From Obelidium mucronatum (taxonomy: Eukaryota; Chytridiomycota; Chytridiomycetes; Chytridiales; Chytriomycetaceae): 64,000 nucleotides of DNA. The stretch is taken from assembly GCA_025765595.1 (NCBI GenBank), contig JAIVFH010000060.1, positions 157,334 through 221,333 on the forward strand, written 5' to 3'. The notes beneath the pieces were generated by a model. The model was given only the letters and a program-made list of their open reading frames with translations, was not told the origin of the DNA and did not search any database. Made by a program: the position numbers and the translations under genes. Shown piece by piece: positions 37,017-48,021 of this stretch (within the stretch, counting starts at the first letter, position 1; each line of letters begins with the position of its first letter).

Positions 37017-38450
37017 CTACATTATCAGTGGCAAATTCAATAAATGGATATCACTGATTTCCAAATCCTTTCCATTAAACTTCTTCATCAACTTTCTCGG
37101 CATTCCCCCTGTAAACTTGTTTTCAAAAAGATAAAGTTGCTCCAAATCCAAATTTGCCAAGCCTTCTGGAATCGAGCCTCCCAGCTTGTTTGAGTTGAGA
37201 GAGAGGCGCGTTAAATCTGCTAAATTCGCGATTTCCTTTGGGATGCTGCCGGTAAATGCGTTCATTGATAGGTCCAACTCTTGCAGCAAAGTTAATTCCA
37301 TCAACTCCACCGGAATTGTCCCGCAAAGTATATTATCGTTGAGCTGGAGTATTTCAAGATTTTCCAACTCCTTGAATTCGATAGGGATCGCACCGGTCAG
37401 AGCGTTGCGGGAGAGATTTAAAACGCATAGCGACGTAAGAGAGGAGAGCTTGTGTGGAATTCGGCCCGTCAGGTTATTCGAATCAAGATTCATCTCCACC
37501 AAGTCTACCAACACACTCAACCCAGACGGAATCGCACCTTCAAGCCCATTGGACCCAAGATCAAGCACTCGTAAGCGAATAAGCTGAGCCAACGTGGTTG
37601 GAATACTTCCAGAGAGATTATTGGCCCTCAATCTCAACTCTTGAAGATTCACCAAATCACCAAGCGCAGTTGGAATATTTCCGGAAAGCTTATATCCACT
37701 CAAATTTAGCGTGAGCAGCCTGTCCAACAGGCGGATTTCTTGTGGGATTTGGCCAGTCAACTGGTTCCTTGACAAGTCAAGCTCGACCAAGTTGATGAGG
37801 TTCCCAAGGGAGTTTGGAATTTCACCCTGAAGATTTCGTCTCGATATCGCGAGGCCGGTCAATTGCGTCAATAAGTGAATTCCACCAGGAATCTTTGCAT
37901 TTGAAAAGCTATTTGGAGAATTGGCACCATATCCATTAAGCACAATTGACGTCGCACATCCAAATTTGTGAGCGGTAATGAACTCCTGGTATTGGCTTGG
38001 CCAAACGAACCAGTACTTGTCCAGGGTTTTTTCTTGAAAGAGGCTCAAGTGGCGGTTCACATTCAATACCGCAAAGTGCTTGGACGTGATGGTTTCATTC
38101 AGCTGGCGAAAGAGAATTCTGAACTTGAAGACCTTGGGAGGGTCAATCCAGCCAAAGATGAGAGAGAGGAGCTCGTTTGGAAGGTCAGTGAGATACGTGT
38201 AAAACTTGCGCGAGACGTTGATCAGATGGTCCAGCTTCTTTGAGAGAATGCTGTGGTTGAGGTTTATTTGGGCGATGGCTGTCGAAGGCATGAGAACGGT
38301 GGTGTTGGTGGTGGTGGTGTTGACGTTGGTGTTGTTGCTAATTGGCTCTGTGGCATTTGATTTGCCAGCTTCGAGGCTTGCGAGACGCGATTGGATATCG
38401 CCTAATTGGGTTTGGATCGTGGCGAGGGCGTCCAAGACAGCTTTGTCCAT
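37017..38450 (-). CDS. F-box / plant-type LRR protein
   Basis: Intronless, 477 aa from the ATG at 38450. A short N-terminal coiled segment (LATIQTQLGDIQSRLASLEAG) is followed by an Asn/Thr-rich linker, an F-box-like motif at about 90-135 (DLPNELLSLIFGWIDPPKVFKF) and about ten LRRs with the LxGxIPxxLGxLxNL pattern (for example NQLTGQIPQEIRLL, NNLSGSIPTTLAQL, NALTGAIPIEFKEL). Same family as the tandem pair at 4752-6513 but more repeats and better preserved. Likely a substrate adaptor or protein-binding scaffold; target unknown. Confidence 0.82.
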   Translation of the reverse strand: MDKAVLDALATIQTQLGDIQSRLASLEAGKSNATEPISNNTNVNTTTTNTTVLMPSTAIAQINLNHSILSKKLDHLINVSRKFYTYLTDLPNELLSLIFGWIDPPKVFKFRILFRQLNETITSKHFAVLNVNRHLSLFQEKTLDKYWFVWPSQYQEFITAHKFGCATSIVLNGYGANSPNSFSNAKIPGGIHLLTQLTGLAISRRNLQGEIPNSLGNLINLVELDLSRNQLTGQIPQEIRLLDRLLTLNLSGYKLSGNIPTALGDLVNLQELRLRANNLSGSIPTTLAQLIRLRVLDLGSNGLEGAIPSGLSVLVDLVEMNLDSNNLTGRIPHKLSSLTSLCVLNLSRNALTGAIPIEFKELENLEILQLNDNILCGTIPVELMELTLLQELDLSMNAFTGSIPKEIANLADLTRLSLNSNKLGGSIPEGLANLDLEQLYLFENKFTGGMPRKLMKKFNGKDLEISDIHLLNLPLIM

Positions 38451-38537
38451 TACTGATTTCAGTGTTTAAGCTATTTCAGCACTAATTACATAAACCGCGT
38501 CTCCCTCATTATATTTTATAGTTTCTTTTATGTAATA

Positions 38538-39587
38538 TTAATACACGTCGCTATGGTAAACTCCATAAGCTCCATCGCTGCCCTGGTATGACACTTCCCC
38601 TGGCCGCATGACTTCCATTTTCGTAGGCGATCCAGTTCGTCCATAATGCGAGGCTGAAGGCGGCCGATAGTACGGATGCCGACGCCTGACTTTTGATTCG
38701 TGATCGTCTCTCAAAACTCCAGCCGAATCAATCTGCATTCCCACCGTGCAAACCGTTCTTGGAACCTGTTGACGCCAACTACCACCGCCAGATCGTACCC
38801 CCTCATTCCTCCTCACCTCACTGTCATATACGTAGCTTTTGTGATCATTTCCTCGTCTTTGATGTATTGCAGTGCATGCCCCAACTCCTCGACTTCTCCG
38901 TCTTCTCGCAGCAGAGGTTACGACTGGCTCGGCTTGTGAATAGCCCTTCCATTCTTCATCGTATTCAACTTCTTCATCTCGCATCGAAAGAGCCATCATA
39001 CTCATTTTCATGACTTCCAAAGCAGTGTTGGTTATACGATCTGAATTGATGCGAGATGGTAATGCAGGTATGAAGGGGGATTCTATAGGAAGACTGTTTT
39101 TCAAAGGGGATAAATCAATTGAGTCCAGAACAGAGCCACCACTCAAGCTATTGCTGCTGCTGATGGTAGTAGTTGTGGTGGTGATGGTGCTTGCACATAA
39201 ATCCAACGAGCTCATCCCAAACTGTTCTTGCGACCCCTTCTTTTTGAACAACATCAGGTCTTCATTCATTCCAAGAGTTCCATTTGGAGCTCCTTCGAAA
39301 TGAAACCCTGATTTGCTTGGATTGGTTTCAGGTGTAGAGAATGGCGCCAGGGTCGGGAAGTGTGATTGGTCAGTGGTCAAGTTTGACAACAATTGAGTAA
39401 GCATCGAGTCTGTATCCGGGAGGCTTTCTTGTCGTTTTGGTGGAAATGAAGGACTAACAAGTAAGGGTATTTGGTAGTGCGAAGGTTGGTTTTCATTCGT
39501 TGAGCTGTTGCTGTTGAAGGACGAATATGCCTTGGTGGCACTGTTTTCTGTTGGCGTGAGAGGCGGAGCATACCAGAAGGCAGACAT
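38538..39587 (-). CDS. Disordered hypothetical protein
   Basis: Intronless, 349 aa from the ATG at 39587. It is rich in Ser, Thr, Pro and Asn, with a basic cluster (AARRRRSRGVG, about residue 228), a poly-Thr run (TITTTTTTISSS) and no recognisable domain. The length of the uninterrupted frame and its amino-acid bias support a real gene. A nuclear or regulatory role is possible from the basic cluster, but nothing more can be said. Confidence 0.6.
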   Translation of the reverse strand: MSAFWYAPPLTPTENSATKAYSSFNSNSSTNENQPSHYQIPLLVSPSFPPKRQESLPDTDSMLTQLLSNLTTDQSHFPTLAPFSTPETNPSKSGFHFEGAPNGTLGMNEDLMLFKKKGSQEQFGMSSLDLCASTITTTTTTISSSNSLSGGSVLDSIDLSPLKNSLPIESPFIPALPSRINSDRITNTALEVMKMSMMALSMRDEEVEYDEEWKGYSQAEPVVTSAARRRRSRGVGACTAIHQRRGNDHKSYVYDSEVRRNEGVRSGGGSWRQQVPRTVCTVGMQIDSAGVLRDDHESKVRRRHPYYRPPSASHYGRTGSPTKMEVMRPGEVSYQGSDGAYGVYHSDVY

Positions 39588-39754
39588 GTCAAGTATTTAA
39601 GTGGTGTTGCTTCTTAGCGGGGATTTTTAGTGTTGAGGCGTGATTGGTGTTTCTATTCTTGGAGTTCTTCTTTGGGGTGGCTTTGGGTTCTTTTCTGGAT
39701 GTTGTTCTCGAAAGAATCTGGAATTGTTTTCCTTCACTTTATTGCTCTCAAGTT

Positions 39755-41140
39755 TTATATCCGAAATGGAATACTACTGAAATTCATATCAAATTGCACA
39801 TTTTTTCCTTTTCCGCCTTCTTTCCCCTTATGATCAAAGTCTAAATATTCAACCGATATTTCAACGGCCGCTGTACAGTGAGCGCATCTTGACGCGCGTG
39901 CAGGAATATGACTCAAGCAATATGAACACTCTTTTAAATCGTGAAAGCTCTGATTCGGATCTTTTCCAAAGTATTCAGCTAAATTCTTGTGTCGAGGCTG
40001 GAATTCTGGACTACCACTCGCGTCAGAGGAATGAGTTTCTGTTTTAACAGCCACCGCTAGCATTTGATTATGGCTCGAAACCAAATGTGTTTGAACTCCA
40101 AAAAGAGGAAACTGATTTCGCGCATTTAAAAACCCAGAGTCTGAAGCACTGCGGCGGAGTCGATCTGTTGGGGGATGCGAAACCGTCAAATATGTTTCAG
40201 ATCTTCTTTCTCCTTTCATAATGCTTGGTGTTTGGATGGGACTCGGCGCCAGCCCCGGGGTGGATGATCTTGATTTGAATAACGTGCCATCCGATCCAGT
40301 ACCCGGTCGCGTCGATGGATCCCGCTTCTTAAACAATGGCAACGCGTTTAAAGAAGCATTCGAATTCTTGAGTCCAGTTTTAATATTCTTGAGTTGCTGC
40401 TTTGTCGATGTGATGAATGTCTTGAAGAATCTGATAACACTGAACAGCGAGAACGCAATAATCAGGAAGTTGAGCATTGTTTGAAAAAAACTGCCCAGAT
40501 TCCAAGTTACTGCTCCTACAGCGCGTGCATCCGCTGGGGTGTGGAAGTTGCAAAGGGTGGCGTTTTTGTTGCAGATTTCGTCACTTGGCTTTTTAAGGAC
40601 CACGTAAAAGTTTTCGAATTGCGTTCCAATTGCAAGACCAATGAAGGGAGAGAGTAAATCGCTTACGAGACTGTTGATGACTGTGGTGAAGGCAGTTCCA
40701 ATGACCTTGTTGAGAATAAATGGGTCTCGGCCCGTTCAGCAACAAATCAAATTTAAAAAGGGCAGTACGCTCACCATTCCGATCGCGTACTGTAATATCC
40801 TCCCGTCTCCCATGAATAATCCAAACTCTTTGCTGATATGCTTGATGGATTTTGTTGTTCGTTTGACACTGGACTTTACAGATTCCCCAGCCCTTCGTGC
40901 AACTGTCCGGTGCTTCCACTCTTTCTCCATAGTTCCGGTTTCGATGTCTTTACTATTTTGTTTTGATCGCGACCACCATTTGCTGTTTCGATTTGATACA
41001 TCCTCGTTATTTCCATCATTTAATTTAACTTGATGCCCAACAATAGTGTCATTTGACCGAAATAGTTGTTCACTACTCTCTCCCTCGGTTAGATCTGCTG
41101 TGTTCACTGTTTCCCGGTTCGCAGAGTTTGGGAATGACAT
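39755..41140 (-). CDS. mscL: MscL-type large-conductance mechanosensitive channel
   Basis: Exons 41140-40775 and 40705-39755 give 438 aa. TM1 is assembled across the intron: FGLFMGDGRILQYAIGM joined to VIGTAFTTVINSLVSDLLSPFIGLAIG, matching the bacterial MscL pore helix. TM2 is VTWNLGSFFQTMLNFLIIAFSLFSVIRF, the usual FLIIAF motif. An N-terminal extension of about 100 residues and a C-terminal extension follow fungal practice. Near the end sits a CSYCLSHIPARASRCAHC zinc-ribbon-like motif, a tail also found on some bacterial MscL proteins. MscL opens under membrane tension to release solutes after hypo-osmotic shock, plausible for a wall-less zoospore. Membrane location (plasma or internal) is not shown. 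Confidence 0.88.
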
Positions 41141-41362
41141 GATGGCTGGCTCTTTTCGTCTGGATCGTGATGATTCGTGGCACAGTTTTTTTCTAATAGA
41201 GCTGTTTTGATGAATTATGTAAATCTCAGAACTATTGGGAGGAAAGGGGGAAAAGGTGTAAAGGGAAAAGAGCTGATTCCTGTGAAAATCTTCCTCACCC
41301 CTTTCAACAAACCTCGTTTTTCTTCTCACAGCTTGAAAAGCCTTGCTTTCGAAAGAAACTGT

Positions 41363-42108
41363 ATGGCTGCAAACGCAAAAGCTCCACGCGTTAGAAACGC
41401 GGTTCACGATGCCGCCATTTGGTCAGTACTAAGTTCTGCGAAGAGGGGGCTCAGATGTTTTTGACCGCGTTTTGACCTGACAAACGCAAACGCAGGAGGC
41501 AAACGGTGCACTATGAGTTAACGACGGCTCAGAATTGGGAACGGTATTGGGGCTTTATGAAGGATGCCATGATTGTAAGTTCATAGGGTTGGAAAGGCCA
41601 TTGTTCACTATCCTCTTCCTTCATTTCAATTGAATCTTGCCCCTCAAAACAACAGGAAAACGAAGAAGCAATCAAAAGGGGCAGACTCGCAAAAGGATCG
41701 AAAACACAGGTCCTTCCACCAATCAAGAAAGCCAGCCAACCAGACCAGAAAGGAAACGATAAAGTACAACCACAGTTTACTTCTGGACTTCCATCAAAGC
41801 TCCCCCCAGGAATCGTTCAGGAAAACGATCATCCGATTGTGGGTGACTTTTTGACAACCTACAGAATCCCTGAAATCATCAGAACGAGGCTTCCTGCGCA
41901 AAAATACCGCGTTCCATGTACGACAAGTTCGGAAGTTGGCTGGATATGGGGACACGCGCAAGATCCAAGCGTTCCATTTGACGGAGACACTGTTTCTGGA
42001 GTCAAGAAGAACACAAAGTTTCATACACTGGAACGATTTCCCCGTGAAGCATACGGAAAAGGAGATGTTCTTAAATGGTGGGGAGGAACGCGAGAAAGTA
42101 TGCCATGA
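41363..42108 (+). CDS. CIMIP1/C20orf85-like flagellar protein
   Basis: Exons 41363-41421, 41496-41574 and 41656-42108 give 196 aa. The N-terminal pattern IWRQTVHYELTTAQNWERYWGFM is close to human C20orf85 (CIMIP1, LLC1 family), and the C-terminal region keeps a TSSEVGWIWG motif and an ending FPREAYGKGDVLKWW that resembles it. That family sits inside axonemal microtubules. The assignment rests on short motifs, so function is tentative; the exon model itself is in phase throughout. Together with IFT81 and CFAP410 it would be the third flagellar gene in the window. It is divergent from mscL with a 222-bp gap. Confidence 0.65.
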
Positions 42109-42162
42109 GCGGTTTCACAGGCTCTCTTTCTTTTTTTTTTTGCAAGTAACTTGGATAAAAGT

Positions 42163-43165
42163 TTAAACTATTGAAGCCGCTTTACTAATGCTTCGATTCG
42201 ACTCATTCATTGACGCTGATTTAATCTTTTTGCTCTCCTTTCGTGTCAATATCGACGAGTTCCCCTTTCCTCCTTGTGACATTAAATCGCGATTCAAGTG
42301 GAGGACAATCAAGGGCGTTACAGTGCCATCCAACGCGTTTAAACAATTTTCAACCACATCCAAAGCAACAGGTTCCTGCCAATACGGGTCAAAGAACGCG
42401 TAAACGACAGTAATTGGTTTTATAGAATAGCAGACAAGGAACGCAACCATCATGAGGATGCAATTGACAACCACTCTCTTCATGGTTGCATTTGCTTTAT
42501 TTTGAATTGCTGTGGCGCTTGTCTGCATGGACGTCAATTGGGCCGCACAGTGTTGATAAGTTTGGTAATACAAGTAGGTTATGCCACCAAAACATGCCAT
42601 TAGGTACTGCATAATAAATACAATGCAGACATTTCTCTGATACTGATCTCCAGGAATTTTATATGTGAAAGCTTCCTGTCCAAAATTGGGGGAGGGGGGG
42701 AAGGTTTGAGCACACAAATTTTTCTCTATCAATTGATCTTTCTTTTACATGTGACGCATAAGCCCATATCATCACAGATACTGTTACCCCTGCGTGAGCA
42801 AACGCCGTAAATAAATAAATTCTTGGCAAGGCCGCTTCGTGACAAATTATCTAATATCGCTCCAAGGCAATCCACAAATTCGCACCGCCATTCAAAACAC
42901 CCAGCGAATACTGACACGCGCCAAATAGCTGCTTTGGTAGCGAACTGCTTTGAAACCATTGAGAATAAAAGGCGAGCCCCACGTTTGCAGCTATCGAGAC
43001 GATCGAAGAGAGCAACAAGAAAATCAGCAACAACAGAACAAGACGTCCCAAGTCAGAGTTGATGAAACGCGTCTTGTTTGTCGAAATTATTTAATTGATC
43101 ATGGATCCTGTGCATATTCCACCAAGGAGCCATATTATTAGAGCGGGAAGCTTTGTTGCGTCCAT
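42163..43165 (-). pseudogene. Rhodopsin-type 7TM receptor with two in-frame stops
   Basis: Exons 43165-42749 and 42675-42163 (310 codons) follow the intact receptor downstream of it at 43259. It begins MDATKLPALIIWLLGGICTGSM and keeps all seven helices, including WIALERY at the end of TM3 and NALDGTVTPLIVLHLNRDL in TM7. Two stops interrupt an otherwise open frame: TAA at 43091-43093 just after TM1 and TAG at 42851-42853 directly after ERY, where the paralogue has Trp (TGG). The intron has GT-AG signals (gtaaaag ... ggacag). No frameshift is seen, so the loss appears recent, or the sequence holds errors. Confidence 0.78.
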
Positions 43166-43258
43166 TCAATAAAATATACTTCTTTTTTGGGAATCCATGC
43201 ATCCCTCCCACAATAAAAAAAAGACGGCATCATCACACAAAAACATCTTCATTCCTCG

Positions 43259-44170
43259 TCACCCCTTTGACTTCTGCGATAACCTCGTCGACACTCCTGA
43301 CCCCCCTCCTTCCGTCCCACCGCCACCACCACCACCACTACTCTTCCCCAAATCGCGATTCAAATGCCATATAATCAAAGGCGTAACAATCCCATCCATC
43401 GCAACCAAACAAAGACTCACAACCTCCAACAAAACCGGCTCCTCCCACTCAGGCGTGAAAAACAAAAACACAATCGTCACTGGAAACAATCCATAACACC
43501 CTACAAACGTAGCCACCATCAACACACAATTCGTAATCACTCTCTTTCTCAACGCGAATTCCTCGGTTCTCAGTGTCATGATGCCGGAAAGGGTCTGCAC
43601 GCTTTGGTGTACGGCGTGGAAACACTGCAAGTACATTACAGTGATCCCGAGAAACGAGACAACCATATATTGAACAACGAAACCAAGGCACACGTTCTGG
43701 TGTAACGCGTCGCCGGGGAGTTTGAATGATTTAGGTGGGGTTGACGCGAAGGCCCAGATCATGACGGTTACTGTGACGAGCATGTGGATTGTTGCGGCAC
43801 ACACGTATTCCCATGGGAGTTTCTTGAGGCCTTTGCAAATCAGCCAGTATCGCTCCATTGCAATCAGCAGGTTTATGAAGGAGACGGCGACTCCCATTGT
43901 GTATAAAAACGCGCCATAGAGTTGGTTCGGCCAGGTTGTTTCAGAGAACCATTGAGGGTGGAGTAGTTGACTTGTGTTGCTGGCAATCATTCCAGTGTTG
44001 AAGATCACTAAGCAGAGCAGTGTAGTGATTGCCAGTCGACCCAGACTTGACTGAAGGAATCTGCCGCCACGCCATATCAAGACAAAAGTGACGGATCCAG
44101 AGCAGAGTAACCCGACTATGAATAAAACGACTACTGGAATCTTTGAATATTCCATGTCGCCAGCAGTCAT
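43259..44170 (-). CDS. Rhodopsin-type (class A-like) 7TM receptor
   Basis: Intronless, 303 aa from the ATG at 44170 (a further in-frame TTG upstream is ignored). Seven hydrophobic segments are visible. TM3 ends LLIAMERYWLIC, a DRY-like ERY motif, and TM7 reads LVAMDGIVTPLIIWHLN in the place of NPxxY. TM7 has no Lys, so it is not a retinal-binding opsin. The tail is a glycine run (about 280-292) with basic residues. The closest relative here is the broken copy beside it. Ligand and G protein unknown; a plasma-membrane sensory role is expected from the fold. Confidence 0.82.
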   Translation of the reverse strand: MTAGDMEYSKIPVVVLFIVGLLCSGSVTFVLIWRGGRFLQSSLGRLAITTLLCLVIFNTGMIASNTSQLLHPQWFSETTWPNQLYGAFLYTMGVAVSFINLLIAMERYWLICKGLKKLPWEYVCAATIHMLVTVTVMIWAFASTPPKSFKLPGDALHQNVCLGFVVQYMVVSFLGITVMYLQCFHAVHQSVQTLSGIMTLRTEEFALRKRVITNCVLMVATFVGCYGLFPVTIVFLFFTPEWEEPVLLEVVSLCLVAMDGIVTPLIIWHLNRDLGKSSGGGGGGGTEGGGSGVSTRLSQKSKG

Positions 44171-44310
44171 TCTCAAATATTCTTTTTTTGAGTTAAAAAA
44201 ATGTCACTTGATTGATGCTATATAGACCAAAACATAAGGGAAGCAACAAACAAAAAAAAGAAGATAAAAAAAGTCATGCTATATCAAGCAAGCAGAAAGG
44301 TTCGTAAAAA

Positions 44311-47300
44311 TCACTTTTTCGCAGTCGAAAGCCGACTTGAAAGCCGATCCCACGTCTTATCCCACGCCTGTTTCTGCTTCTCAACCGCATCCCCACCATC
44401 CGTAATCGTTGAAACAGGTCCAATCGTTTTCCGATGCTCTGCCGCCATCTCTTCAGTAATCACAGGGGCAGCAGGCGCAGCTGCCATCTTTGCCTGCACA
44501 GCCGATACAATCTCCTTGGATTTGGTTTGCAAGACTTGTACCCCAACGTTCAAGTTTTCTGAAACTTTGGCAGCGCCTTCCGCGACTTGAGTTCCCAGTT
44601 TTTGCGCCCCCGTACTGGCTTGCTCTACATATGGGTTGCTTGAAATCGCGGTTCCAAGTCTTGTTGCCTCTGTACTCGCTTTTTCAACATATGTCGAAGA
44701 AGCGATCGCTGAGCCCAGTTTCGAAGCTCCCGCACTCGCCTTTTCGACATAAGTTGATGTGGCAATCGCGGTCCCGAGATCCCTAGCGCTAGAACTCAAG
44801 CGTTGTGCTCCGGTACTCAGGTTTTCAATTACTTTAGAGTTTGCAATGTTGGTGCTGATTTGCGCCGTGTTGGAGCTGATGGAGGTTCCCAACTGTGCCG
44901 TGTTGTTGCTCAGGGATTTGAGGGTTTGGGACGTGGAGATGGCGGTTCCCAGTTCTTGGGTTTTGGCGTTGATGGTTGACAGTACACTGGCAATGCGTCC
45001 TGGTTCTTGGCTCGCGCTGCGACCGCTGATTACTTCGGGAGCGAGTGAGGATTTCGCCAGAGTTTGATCAGCCAATGTGAGTTCTCGCGCCCAGATACCA
45101 AATTGAGTGTGTGCCGGAACAGTCAGATTGGCTGCATCTTCAACGAGGTTCACAATCGCCCAATAGAACTTGGTTTCCGGGGATGCAACTACCGAATCTT
45201 CCACAACTTCTTCCGTAGTGTCTGTAATCACTTGCTTCCAAGCCGCATTGTCCACAACATTCGACTTCAACACCTTGATCCACTCCTTCAACACTGCAGG
45301 TTTCGCAACGGCTTCTTTCCACGGGTTCGGAGCCGCGTTTTCTTCGCCTTCAGCTGGTTCAGGGACTTGTCGTGGCCCAGCAGCACCCAACACAATCTTC
45401 TCAACCTTCTCCATGACATGGATAAACCGAGACGCAACATCATTATACCCTTTCTCAGCACTCTCATACACTCGTTTACAAACTTCCACAATCGTTGCCT
45501 TAAAGACAACAACATCTGATCCATCCAAGGCCTTCAAAAACAGGGATAACGCCTTATCCGCCTCCTTCTCTCCAAACCAACGACGCGCCGGATCATCATC
45601 GTTGCTTGAGGCTCTTCGGACAGTTAAATCATGCAAAAGAATCGACAAGACTTGTTGCGCCGCAGCACTGGATTTCCAAGCAGGAGTGCTGGTATACCGC
45701 GTTACAAGGTAGTTCCAGAAACTCCATGGTAAAGATCCCGTGAGAGCTCCGACACGGGTTAATAGTTGTGGTCCGACGGGCGCATATGCGCTCATCAGGT
45801 CCATCAAATCGTCGGCGGCTGCAGGTGCCGCTGTTACTGGTTTCACCTTGGCTTCAGCGCTCGTGTACATTTCGTAGTCAGGAATCGTGAAATGGGCCAG
45901 GAGTGCATCAGGAGAGATTTGAAACGCTTCGACAAGGACGTCTACTTTGTTGAGTGTGGCGCCGGGGTTGCTGTTGTTGGATAGAGCGGATGGAGACACG
46001 AGGCTTGCAATCAAGTCCTCGCCAATCGTTTTGAGTGTTTCCAGGGGAGTGGAAGTGTATTCGCAGATTCGTTGAATAGAGTGCCTTGAGGCGTGGGCGG
46101 AGAGGAAGCGGCGGAGTGGGACCACTGGAATTGGGAGAGGCAGTTTCGCGAGTGTTTGGCGCATATGCAGTTCTTCGGCTGCAGTTAATGGAGCGTGGCG
46201 TCTGGGCGGTTGCTGAACTTTGGAGTCAATCAAGATCTGTTTGATTTAAAACAAAGAGTAAGAAGTCAAGTATTTGAAGGTTAAACAACTCAATAGCTTA
46301 CCCAATAGTACAACTCGTTCTCTACAACATCGCCTTCAATACCAGCACTCTTGGCCAATAATCTTCCCAGCCTTTCATCATGATGCAAGATTTCACTCAG
46401 GATCCAGGATCCTTCCTCCACATTGGACGCATCCAAAGCAACCCCATTCCTCAAAAACGATTTTAATGGACCAAGAATACTTCCAAGAACAAACTCAGGA
46501 ACGAATCCGTGTTTTTGGATGAGAACCCAAATACTCTCACAGATTCTGCGCCATGCTTCCTGATTTCTGTGGACAGCATATCCAACAGACGCAGAGGGCC
46601 TGGTGTTGGACGATTGTGATTTGCCGTCGTCGCTGGCGTTTTCAGGGGTTGGAATCAAGGCAACTTCCTTCGGAGCATCTGTGGTCAAGAAACTCTTGAC
46701 ATCCAGACCGTACTTGATCAAAAACGTAAACATTGCAGTATCGTCAAAAGGCCATTCTCCGGCAGGCGAAGCTAGATCAACAACTTGGGTTATATTTGCC
46801 GTCCAGTGAAGTTCTTCGGGCAAGAGGGAAATGCGTTCACTGTAGGCTAGAGGTGCATTTGACGAGAAAAATACTTTTCCATAGATATCTTCGCCGACTT
46901 CGATAATGTAATCGCGGACACCAGGTTTGAGGAGCGCCGAGTTTGTGCTTTGAACTGCCTCTGGATGTGGCACATGTGGTATTTCGGCATAGGATGGAAG
47001 AGGAACCAATGCAATGGATGTTTTGTTGTTTTCTTCATCGGCGTCTTCGGCATCGTCAGCATAGTCGTTCAGGACTGTGTTTGTGTCGTTGTTTGGAGCA
47101 TTCTGATCGTCCTCGACTTCCGACATTTGCAGATCGTGGATGTCCCGCTTTGACGCTGATGCTTTTGATTTGTCAATGAGGGCCCTTGTCTCAGACTTTG
47201 AGGCGTCTGCGTGATGTTACGTAGTTTTAGATTAGTGCAAGCTGAGTTGAGTTCAAGAGCAAGACGCACTCGTCAGCCGCTGGGCCTCCAGCTCCATCGC

Positions 47301-47835
47301 GCGCCACTCGAGCTGGCGCTTCACGTCCTTCTGGTACTTGAAGTGGGCGTCGAGCGCCTTTGCGTAGCGCTGGTGGGCGCGCTTTTCCCTGACGAGCAGC
47401 AGCACCAGCGCGCGCGGCAGCGAAGCGCCCGCGGCGACAAGCGCATCGACTACGGCGGCCGTCAGAAGCCGCGGCTGCTGCGCGTAGAGCGCGGCCAGGG
47501 CGGTGCGGGCGCCGAAGCTGTTTGGTGTTTCGTTTGGTTCGGTAAGTAAGGGGAACGTGTGTTTCAGCTAGGCCAACGGCGCAAAGTCCGAAGAAAACAA
47601 CGCACCGCGCAACCGCCCACTGCGCCTTCGTCTTCGCCGCCGCCGTCGCCGCAAAGCAGCCGTGGCACACGCGCGCGAGCACTGCCACGTCCGCGAACGA
47701 GAGAAGCGACGCCCCGCCGGTGCTGCCAAGCACAATCGTCCACAGCTCGCTGGTGGCGGCCGCGCTGATGGCGCCATCGCCGTCTGCTTGGCTTTGCTGT
47801 TGTTGTTGCTGGAGTGCTTGCTTTTTGGGCGCCAT
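44311..47835 (-). CDS. Large F-box-like protein with C-terminal repeat helices
   Basis: Exons 47835-47606, 47517-47270, 47206-46302 and 46236-44311 give 1102 aa. The N-terminus has a Gln run and an F-box-like segment (SELWTIVLGSTGGASLLSFADVAVLARVCHGCF). Then come an Arg/Ala-rich helical part, an acidic stretch (about 190-210) and a long region without recognised domain (YYWILIDSK, LPWSFWNYLVTRY). From about residue 890 there are roughly 22-24-residue repeats such as STYVEKASAGASKLGSAIAS, STYVEKASTEATRLGTAISS, NPYVEQASTGAQKLGTQVA. These could form amphipathic helices. Exons 1-2 are very GC-rich (about two thirds) compared with exons 3-4. Joining exons 1-2 to the rest is supported by phase and an open frame up to 47206; the function is unknown. 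Confidence 0.72.
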
Positions 47836-48021
47836 GATTTCGGCTCCTGTTTTTGTTTTTTGTTTTTCTTTTTGTCAGCGACCCCGCTGGCCGCTCTGTC
47901 TTTCTTTTTATCTTCTTTGATTAATTAATTCTTCTTGCATTCTTCTTCTTTTATTTATTATCATCGTCAATCAAGTCCGCTATTTTATTTTATTTTTTAT
48001 TTTTATCCTTCCAGAAAACAC

